From positions 1 through 18,464 of the forward strand of contig JBDTCS010000282.1 of NCBI GenBank assembly GCA_039923455.1: DNA of 18,464 nucleotides. The letters are read 5' to 3'. Position 1 is the stretch's first letter; each line of letters opens with the position of its first letter. The position numbers were made by a program, and so were the translations under genes. The DNA comes from JBDTCS01 sp039923455. GTDB taxonomy: Bacteria > Bacteroidota > Ignavibacteria > Palsa-1295. Below are positions 1-7,500 of this stretch, one piece after another. The notes beneath the pieces are model-generated. The model made no database searches. It worked only from the letters and a program-made list of their open reading frames with translations, and was not told the DNA's origin.

Positions 1-1273
1 GTCCAACGCCGAATCGTGCATTTTTCAGGCTTCCCACGACGGTTGTTAGTCCGGTAGCGAACTCTGCGACAGCGCGGAAATTTGTGCCGCTAATTCCCAG
101 ACCGAGACTTTCAAGATCAAGCGCAAAACCGATGCGTAACATCGTAGGAAGTGGAGTCGAAAAACTTCCAACCGAATCGAGCTTTCCGGCAAGAGCCGCA
201 AGCGAATCGTTTACCGCAGTGATCGAAGTGCCAATGAAGTGAATAATCTTTGTCGTGTCGGCATGACGCAAGTAGGTGTTCTTCGTCCAATTAATGCTAC
301 CGATATCTGTTAGGCTCATCGCGAGCGAGATAGCATCTTTACCTTTCTCGTTATGAAAAAATCCGGCAATCACTCCAAGATCAAATCCGACACCAGAACC
401 GGCTGTCGCACTCGATAAGAAGCTAAAGTCGAACCGATTAGGAACGTGCTGCGGATCGAACGCGTCGGGGTAAGCTTCACGCAACGCGTATTTGGCATAG
501 AGTTGCTTCCCGTTCGTGACGCCGGTAACCTGCACGGTGTTATCCGGATCGAGCCCGAGATACGCCACACCACCAACATATTTGACGGCACCACCGATAG
601 CGAGTGAGCCAAGTCCTCGATCAGAAGAATCTTTGGCATCTTTGATCAATTGCAATCCGTAGGAGAGCCCATATTCATTATACCATAGTCCCTGAATATC
701 GAAGTTCGATGCAGAAAGATCGGCCTGTGCAAGGTTCGTCTCGGCATTAAAAAAATAATCGAGAAAACTGGATGGAAGATCAGCCCGTATAGCGGCGTGC
801 GTTGTCCAAGTCAGTGCGAAGGTCCCAGTAGCAGGAGTAGAGTAGCTAAGCCCAAAAACTCGGACATCGCCTCTTCCGGAAAGCTTTCCATCTCGCAAAA
901 GATCGATGACAGTCTTTCTGGTGGTGTCGTTAACGAAGCCACCATTTTGTCCGAAGATATCCGTCAGGGCATTCACATCTCGAAAACTTGGACCTGCACT
1001 CAGGCCGAAGGAAGTGATCGGAATGATAGAAAGCTGAAGAATTGTCGGGGTGCCGAGACCAAGAATAGCGGGGTTGAGGCCCACGGCATCCAATCCATCG
1101 GAGCTTACCGAATACGTTCGACCCGCTCCATGCGCGAGTGGAGAGAGATGCTCGTATCCCTCTTGTGCGTGAAGCGAACTTGCGCCTTGAAGCAGAATGA
1201 AGAACACTGCGATAACTAATGTGCGGGGAAAGAAGCGAGCAAACAAGCGAACAGACGAAGCGAATCGCGCCAT
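1..1273 (-). CDS. DUF5723-like outer-membrane beta-barrel protein, C-terminus cut by window edge
   Basis: An open frame on the minus strand starts at the ATG at 1273 and has no stop before base 1, so at least 424 residues are present and the C-terminus is missing. Residues 1 to about 37 form a signal peptide: arginine-rich start, hydrophobic core VIAVFFILL, and an HAQ-type cleavage end. After it comes a motif of the form SSDGLDAVGLNPA, then alternating polar/hydrophobic strands and a segment SLTDIGSINWTKNT. These match my memory of DUF5723, a FadL/PorV-like family of Bacteroidota outer-membrane barrels. Function is unknown; transport or a T9SS accessory role would be guesses. An AGGA sits 10-13 nt before the start. 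The gene lies 170 bp downstream of the M24 peptidase gene on the same strand and probably has its own promoter. Existence of the gene is secure; family assignment is moderate. Confidence 0.8.
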   Translation of the reverse strand, partial: MARFASSVRLFARFFPRTLVIAVFFILLQGASSLHAQEGYEHLSPLAHGAGRTYSVSSDGLDAVGLNPAILGLGTPTILQLSIIPITSFGLSAGPSFRDVNALTDIFGQNGGFVNDTTRKTVIDLLRDGKLSGRGDVRVFGLSYSTPATGTFALTWTTHAAIRADLPSSFLDYFFNAETNLAQADLSASNFDIQGLWYNEYGLSYGLQLIKDAKDSSDRGLGSLAIGGAVKYVGGVAYLGLDPDNTVQVTGVTNGKQLYAKYALREAYPDAFDPQHVPNRFDFSFLSSATAGSGVGFDLGVIAGFFHNEKGKDAISLAMSLTDIGSINWTKNTYLRHADTTKIIHFIGTSITAVNDSLAALAGKLDSVGSFSTPLPTMLRIGFALDLESLGLGISGTNFRAVAEFATGLTTVVGSLKNARFGVG

Positions 1274-1343
1274 GAGGTACGGGTCCTGTTAAAACGGCAA
1301 ACGGAGGACAAGATTATCTCCCTCCGGAAAATGTCTATCTTAT

Positions 1344-1372
1344 GCTATAGACACAACGGGAGGCCGTGTAAA
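1344..1372 (-). promoter_or_regulatory. Putative sigma-70-like promoter of the outer-membrane barrel gene
   Basis: Read on the minus strand, TTTACA (1367-1372) is followed after exactly 17 nt by TATAGC (1344-1349). This gives matches of 5/6 and 4/6 to the -35 and -10 consensus. It would give a leader of about 60 nt before the ATG at 1273. This is a consensus match only, and Bacteroidota proper use a different -33/-7 consensus. Confidence 0.3.
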
Positions 1373-1374
1373 GA

Positions 1375-1390
1375 AATTTCGAGCGAAATT
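1375..1390. promoter_or_regulatory. Perfect 7-2-7 inverted repeat just upstream of the putative -35 box
   Basis: AATTTCG-AG-CGAAATT is a perfect inverted repeat two bases upstream of the TTTACA box in the direction of transcription. The two-base centre is too tight for a good RNA hairpin and no T-run follows, so a protein-binding operator is more plausible than a terminator for the peptidase gene. It may also be chance. Confidence 0.22.
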
Positions 1391-1443
1391 AACTCAGGAG
1401 TGCCTATCGGACGAATTGTCACCATCACGCGGAATAATTCGAG

Positions 1444-2871
1444 TTAATCTCTTCCCATCATTTCCTCTACATCCACCGCTTTTCGTGGAGATGCTTTTGA
1501 GAGGATCTCAGGGCCATCCGGAGTGATGAGAATATCATCTTCTATGCGGCAGCCGATGTTCCACCATTTTTTATCGCAAGGGCTTCCGGCTTTGATGTAG
1601 ATACCAGGCTCGACGGTTATCACATTACCGGCTTCGAGTTTGCCATAAAGTCCGGCATCATGGACGTCAAGACCGAGATAGTGCGAGGTGCCGTGCATGA
1701 AATATTTTTTGTAGTCGGCAGAATCGGTGATGATGCCGAGTTTGAACAAGCCACGCGTTATCACGTTAACCGCTGCGCGATGTGGTGCACGGAAATCGCT
1801 ATCAACCATTGAAACTCGGATTCCGCTATCCTGGGCTTCTAAAACCAGATCATAAATCAGGCGTTGCTCTTGGGTAAACTTGCCCGAGATCGGAAAGCTG
1901 CGTGTAATGTCTGCCGAATATCCGTGATATTCTGCGCCGATGTCCATTTCGATAAAATCACCCTTCACGGTTTGCCGACGATTCGATTCGTAGTGCAGTA
2001 TCGTCGAATTCTCACCGCTACCTACGATGCATGGGTATCCGGTATATTCTGCACCATTCTTGGTAAAGATATACTCTCCGAGCGCTTGCATTTCGTATTC
2101 ATGCCAGCCTGGTTTCGCATGCGCTATAATCTCATTATGCGCTTTGTTGCTAATCGCGATCGACTTGCGCATCAAGACGAGCTCTTCGGGCTGTTTCACC
2201 ATCCGAAGCACCGCCATCTCGCGCCGAATATTTGTGTTGTAGAGTTTCGGATACCGATTAAGGAGCGTGGCCTTTAGCGTTGCCCAAATCTGAACGGTGC
2301 TGTCGGTGGTTGGGTCAGTGATAGTGTTCTCGAAGTTCGGAGTATAGAAAAGCGTATCGGTTTTTTCGAGTATCGGCTTCAAGAACGCGTTGAGCGTGTC
2401 GTATTTAAACGCTGCCGCAAACCCGAGAACGCTGTTTGCACCTTGTGGACCGAGCCTGCGTCCTGTCCAAGTCTCTTGTGCCGGATCACGACGTTGCACG
2501 AAGATCACCTCGTGTGTTTGTGAGCCATCTGCTAGTGTGATCGGATCTTTTGACAACAGCAGCGCCGCTGCCGATTCGAGATGCCCGGTCAGATAATAAA
2601 AATTCGGATCTTGGTGATAAAGATATTCTACATCATTTGCTCTCGTTCGTTCTGGAGCAGCGAGGAATAGTGCGACCGAGTGACCATGCATCTTCTGCAA
2701 TAGCGCAGCCCGACGACCTGCATGAAAGCCCGGAGTTAGGCGATCGGCATCATAGAGGCCGTATGCATGCAGGGTATCAATCGGCACACTCTGCGCCTTG
2801 GCAACCGTCGTAATGGTGAGTAGACCGAAAAACAGAACGAGCGAGCGCAAGCGAAGAGTGTGTCGAGTCAT
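1444..2871 (-). CDS. Exported M24 family metallopeptidase, aminopeptidase P type (Xaa-Pro aminopeptidase)
   Basis: This 475-residue protein is predicted to remove an N-terminal residue preceding proline. Residues 1-26 form a signal peptide (core LVLFFGLLTI, cleavage near AKA/Q), so it should act in the periplasm or outside the cell, unlike cytoplasmic E. coli PepP. Residues about 40-200 fit the aminopeptidase P N-terminal domain and about 220-460 the pita-bread M24 domain. The five dimetal ligands expected from PepP are all visible: D310, D321, H397, E421 and E444. The supporting residues H293, H393, H404 and R442 are also present, so the enzyme looks active. The gene starts 12 nt after the carbinolamine dehydratase gene and probably shares the prfB transcript. 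The ATG at 2871 is supported by the signal peptide directly after it. Confidence 0.92.
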   Translation of the reverse strand: MTRHTLRLRSLVLFFGLLTITTVAKAQSVPIDTLHAYGLYDADRLTPGFHAGRRAALLQKMHGHSVALFLAAPERTRANDVEYLYHQDPNFYYLTGHLESAAALLLSKDPITLADGSQTHEVIFVQRRDPAQETWTGRRLGPQGANSVLGFAAAFKYDTLNAFLKPILEKTDTLFYTPNFENTITDPTTDSTVQIWATLKATLLNRYPKLYNTNIRREMAVLRMVKQPEELVLMRKSIAISNKAHNEIIAHAKPGWHEYEMQALGEYIFTKNGAEYTGYPCIVGSGENSTILHYESNRRQTVKGDFIEMDIGAEYHGYSADITRSFPISGKFTQEQRLIYDLVLEAQDSGIRVSMVDSDFRAPHRAAVNVITRGLFKLGIITDSADYKKYFMHGTSHYLGLDVHDAGLYGKLEAGNVITVEPGIYIKAGSPCDKKWWNIGCRIEDDILITPDGPEILSKASPRKAVDVEEMMGRD

Positions 2872-2883
2872 AGGAAAAATCGT

Positions 2884-3177
2884 CTAAGAGATCTTATCGA
2901 TACTTTGTGCAACTTCAAAATCCTTATTCGTGATGCCACCTGCGTCATGCGTCGAAAGTGTTACGCGAAGTTTTTTGTAATCGTGTAAGAGGAGATCGGG
3001 ATGATGATCTGCCTCTTCGGCCACCATTGCGATATCCTGAATAAAATTTACACAATCGAGAAAATTCTCGCGGACATACTCTTTCTCGATCGCATTGTGT
3101 TTTTCGCAATACTCCCAACCATTTCCAATGTGTTCGAGCTTCGTTTCTACTTCGGCCTGAGGTAATTTTGTCAACAT
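2884..3177 (-). CDS. Pterin-4a-carbinolamine dehydratase (PCD/DCoH family)
   Basis: This 97-residue protein has the family's usual length and no signal peptide, so it is cytoplasmic. The family dehydrates 4a-hydroxytetrahydrobiopterin made by aromatic amino acid hydroxylases and regenerates quinonoid dihydropterin. Bacterial members also occur without such hydroxylases. The active-site HHP motif is at residues 58-60, preceded by EEAD, and the second signature THDAGGIT is at 76-83 with H77 and D78. No hydroxylase is in the window, so the substrate here is not settled. The gene sits between prfB (24 nt upstream) and the M24 peptidase gene (12 nt downstream), as part of a likely three-gene operon. 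No Shine-Dalgarno motif precedes the ATG; the leader is AT-rich. phhB would be the usual symbol where a phenylalanine hydroxylase partner exists. Confidence 0.93.
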   Translation of the reverse strand: MLTKLPQAEVETKLEHIGNGWEYCEKHNAIEKEYVRENFLDCVNFIQDIAMVAEEADHHPDLLLHDYKKLRVTLSTHDAGGITNKDFEVAQSIDKIS

Positions 3178-3201
3178 GATAGTTTTAGATAATAGGATAT
3201 G

Positions 3202-4357
3202 TTAGAGATCGTCGTCGTCGGCTCCTTCGGCAACCTTTAGTTTGCCGCCTTCATACAGCAGGTACGTTTTCATAAATTCTGAGATATCACCATCCATGAC
3301 CGCTTGTACGTCGGTCTTGGCAAACTTTGTGCGGTGATCTTTCACCATAGTATATGGCTGAAACACATAACTTCGAATCTGTGAGCCCCAAGCAATCTTC
3401 TTCTTGGAACCCTCGATTGCTGCAAGTCGTGCTTCCTCGGCTTCGCGTTTTATATGCGTGATGCGCGATTTGAGCATCTTCATCGCACGCTCGCCATTTT
3501 GGAATTGCGAACGCTCTTCCTGACACGCAGCAATCACGGTGTGTTCTTTGCCGGCTGGGTCGATGTATTTGTAAGTAAGTCGAACGGCAGTCTCAACTTT
3601 ATTGACATTCTGTCCGCCTTTACCACCGGAGCGGTATGTGTCACGGTTAAGCAAGGCCGGATTTATATCGATCTCGGTGGAAGCTTCTTCCAGAATCGGA
3701 TAAACATAAACGCTCGCGAAGCTCGTGTGACGACGTGCGTTCGAATCGTATGGGGAGATTCGCACTAAGCGATGCACGCCGTTCTCGGCTTTGAGATAGC
3801 CATACGCGTTCGGACCTTTGATCTCGAGTGTCGCAGACTTAATTCCTGCAACGTCACCGGCTTGCTCATCGAGCATCGCGACTTTGTATTTCTGTCGCTC
3901 AGCCCAACGGGTGTACATGCGCTGCAACATCTCTGCCCAATCTTGTGCCTCGGTCCCGCCTGAGCCTGCATTAATGACGAGGATAGCATCCTTATTATCA
4001 TCATCACCGGAGAGCATTGTTGCGACTTCCTGTGACTCGAGCTCGTTGCTTAGCGTCGTGAATTCTTCTTGAACTTGTTCCGTGAGCGACGGATCTTCGT
4101 GCGCAAGTTCGAGCAAGCCCTCGATATCATCGACTCTTGATTTGAGTTTAAGATATCGGTCGCGCTCATCTTTTAGACGAGCGGCTTCCTGCATCATCAC
4201 CTGCGCAGCTTTATTGTCGTTCCAGAAATCGGGTTTGGAGGACTCTTCTTCTAATTGATCGATTCGACGTTCTTTACGAACCAGGTCAAAGAGAGTCGCC
4301 GAGTTCCGCGAGCCTGGCGCGAAGATCGGCAATAGAGGTGGTACTTAATTCGAGCAT
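3202..4357 (-). CDS. prfB: Peptide chain release factor 2, expressed through a programmed +1 frameshift
   Basis: RF2 ends translation at UGA and UAA. The frame that opens at ATG 4357 reads 23 codons (MLELSTTSIADL..LGDSL) and meets TGA at 4288-4286. Skipping one T continues as DLVRKER and on to the stop at 3202, giving about 384 residues. The slippery sequence is CTT-TGA-C, as in E. coli prfB, where low RF2 levels favour the shift. In full-length numbering, the catalytic GGQ is at 247-249 within RSGGKGGQNVN. The decoding tripeptide is SPY at 201-203 rather than the usual SPF. The downstream-frame ATG at 4332 gives an open 376-codon reading, but its N-terminus (MPIFAPGS..) does not resemble RF2, so a frameshift-blind gene call would misplace the start. 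It is the first gene of the minus-strand operon and diverges from the giant gene at 4555. Confidence 0.95.
4285..4291 (-). promoter_or_regulatory. RF2 autoregulatory +1 frameshift site CTT-TGA-C
   Basis: On the minus strand codon 23 is CTT, followed by an in-frame TGA and then C. This is the same heptamer as the E. coli prfB recoding site, and the RF2 sequence resumes exactly in the +1 frame. The purine-rich internal Shine-Dalgarno element that stimulates the shift in E. coli is not evident. The preceding bases are GGCGACTCT, with only GGCGA as a weak candidate. Confidence 0.92.
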
Positions 4358-4554
4358 GTGTGTATATCTTTTCGTAAAATTGAATATGGACAGCCTGAAA
4401 CCGCGGGAGGCAGGAGAAGATTCGCGCCGAGAGCCCCAAAACGGGAATCTACTCGAAGCCAGAATGCTTGGATTATAAGCTGATACTGCCGCATTGTCCG
4501 AGCTCGTGGCAGCCGAAGCAACCTGAAGGTTCAGTGCCAATAACTTTTCTTTGA

Positions 4555-7500
4555 ATGCGTTGTATTTCTGGTGTCGAGGAATCTGATTCGTTCAAGCTAT
4601 CTCGGCATTTTGTTGGGCTGATTTTGCTTGTCGAGGTGCTGATGCTTGTGGCGACTCAGCACGATAGCTTCGGCTTTCAAGCAACGCATGTCCCGCCCAC
4701 AAACAGCAAGATATTTGTCCAAGAACATCTGGCTACAGCTCTGTTCGAATTTACTCCCAATCGTGGACAACTCGCCGATCAATTTGGTCGCACAACTCCT
4801 GCGGTGAAATATTATTCAAACTCCCGAGGCGTGAAGTTCTACTTTACCTCGACTGGAATTCACTATTTCTTTCATCGAAAAATATTCATACCTCAGGATA
4901 AAGAGTTATCACTTGCGCCACAACTTGCGCGCGGAGAACTCCGGCATGACTCGCTCGAAAGTTATCGTGTTGATATGCAATTCTTAGGCGCAAATCCGAA
5001 TGCGCGAATCGAAGAACTCGATCAGTCCGAAGGATACAGCAATTTTTTCCTTGCGCAGTGTTGGCCCGGCATAACCAATGTGCCTGCTTTTCATCAACTT
5101 ATTTACCACGATCTCTATCCCAAGATCGACATGGTGCTTTACAGCCGAGAAGGCGGTGGCATGAAGTATGATTTCGTCGTGCATCCCGGCGGCGATCCAT
5201 CTCGTATTCAAATGCGATATGATGGAGCAGATTCAGTGTTTCTCGAAGGCGGTGGACTCTCCGTAACAAACCCGTTCGGAGTAATTCAGGAGGCCGCTCC
5301 CGAATCATTTCAAATTATTGGGCGGGATACGACAACGATCGCAAGCCCATTTCATATTCACAACAAAGCGATTGGCTTCACACTCGGACGCTATGATGAA
5401 TCTCGTGATCTGATAATAGATCCTCCGAGACTTTGGGGTACATACTATGGTGGTGCAGGGGAGGATGATTTTTATGGCCTAACGATTGATCGCGGCAATA
5501 ATATTATTAGCGTTGGTACCACTTCGAGCATCTCGGGCATCGCCACTTCTGGTGCATACCTGAGCACATTCGCGGGAAACTCAGATGCTATGATTGTGAA
5601 ACTTGATGCCTCAGGATCGAGAGTGTGGGCAACTTATTACGGCGGCTCCGACGACGAAGCCGGGTTTGGTATCGTGAGTGATAAGAACTCGAATTTGTAT
5701 ATCAGTGGCAGCACTCGAAGCAACACCGGCATCGTGACGACTGGGGCGTTTCAGACTTCGAAGACATCGACCTACGCGAGTTCATTCATTTCACGTTTCA
5801 CCAGCTCGGGTAATTTGGTTTGGGGGACATATTTTGGAAACAGTGCAGGGCATGAATCTGCAAATGAGATCGCGCTGGATTCAGCCGGTTACATTGATGT
5901 AGTCGGAACTACGGCGAGCGGGGCAGGTATCGCGACAACGGGTGCACACCTAACGACGAACTCCGGTGATCCGGATGCATACTTGGTGCGATTTGATTCG
6001 AACGGCGTTCGAAGGTGGGCGACATACTACGGCGGTGACAACCTCACAAATGGATACGGAATCGCGACCGACCTTCATTGCAACATATTTATATGTGGAG
6101 CAACAAATAGCACGACCGGTATTGGTACCACTGGCACATGGGAGCCGTCAGGTCCGTCGGTCGGAGGAAGTGGTCTCTTTGGATACGCTGCGAGGTTTGA
6201 TTCATCCGGAAGTTATCAGTGGGGTACCTACATTGCTCATGGCGGTTACGCTGAAGCGATCTGTGTGGTCGTTGCACCAAACTCGACCTTGCTCTTGACA
6301 GGATGGGTACCACCCGATACTGCTTTTGCAACAACTGGAGCGTATCAGACTACGTGCGGTGGTGGTGGCTACGATGCATACTTGTTGAGACTTAACGCAA
6401 ACGGCACTCGCCGATGGGCGACCTTCTACGGAGGCACTGGACTTGATGAAGCAGATGGTATCGCGGTGAATGCAGCGGGTGATGTGCTCTTCTGTGGTTA
6501 CACAGCAAGCACGACAGCGATTGCAACCTCGGGTGAGTTTCAATCTACATTCGGCGGATTCGGTGATGGCTTTATGGCAAAGTTCGATTCGAATGGAGTG
6601 CGTAAGTGGGCTACGTACTATGGTGGAACGGACGATGATATAGCACGACGCATCGTGTATGATCATGCAAATCACATCGTGCTTTCCGGCTATACCAAGA
6701 GTTCGAGCGGAGTCGGAACGACGAATGGATTTCAGAGTAGCTTCGGTGGCGGATTGTACGATGGATTTGTCGCAAGGTTCTGCGATACACTCGCCGCAGC
6801 GCTTTCGAGTACGATCGGCGACACTGTGATTTGTCGTGGTTCGATCGACACCCTTTCCGCTCCGTCCGGATTCGCAAGTTATCAATGGCAACAGAACGGA
6901 GTGGATATCACCGGCGCAACTTCAAGCAAATACGCAGTGCCTACAACGCTTGCAGCTGGGGCGTACCGATTTACGGTGTTAGTCAGTGATGCCTCGGTTT
7001 GTCAAATTCGAACAGATACGATTCGATTAACACTTACAGCAGGACCAACAATCAGCGCAGGTACACCAAAATCTATCTGCGTTGGTTCGAGTGTGCAAAT
7101 CGGAACACTTGCCACTGGTGGTGTCGGGCCATATAGCTACTCGTGGTCACCGGCGACGGGATTGAGTGCGACAAATATTGCAAAACCATTTGCATCACCA
7201 ACTGCGACAACAAAATATTTTATTACGGTAACTGGGGCGGATGGATGTCAATCTCGTGACACCGTCACAATTACACTTCGTCCACAACCTACCGTACAAC
7301 TTGGGCCCGATGTCTCAACGTGTTTGCACGTCGCTGTTCCGATTGGAAGCACGGCAGTAGGAGGAGTGAAGCCGTACAGTTATTCGTGGACACCATCCAC
7401 CGGATTGAGCAGCACAACTATCGCGCAACCGTTTGCGAATCCGGCTACTACGACAAAATACTATGTGAGTGTCACCGATTCGAATGGCTGCTCAACTCGC

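Noticed and set aside
370..639. An 89-codon minus-strand open frame
   Set aside because: It lies in a different frame of the barrel gene on the same strand. The barrel frame stays open for 424 codons through it.
797..1219. A 140-codon plus-strand open frame
   Set aside because: It is antisense to the DUF5723-like barrel gene, which has a signal peptide and barrel-like pattern. The plus-strand product has no recognisable features.
4286..4540. An 84-codon minus-strand open frame beginning at 4540
   Set aside because: Only its last 23 codons, from ATG 4357, are real: they are the zero-frame start of prfB. The upstream part does not resemble RF2.
4358..4554. The 197-bp divergent region between prfB and the first giant gene, searched for promoters
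   Set aside because: No convincing -35/-10 or -33/-7 pair was found on either strand. Only a tiny AACCT-GA-AGGTT repeat is present, too short to call.
6202..6891. A 229-codon open frame on the minus strand inside the first giant gene, with smaller ones nearby
   Set aside because: It lies antisense to the SBBP repeats, its translation is rich in Arg, Ser, Cys and His with no domain pattern, and it follows from the codon bias of the repeats. The plus-strand frame is clearly coding.
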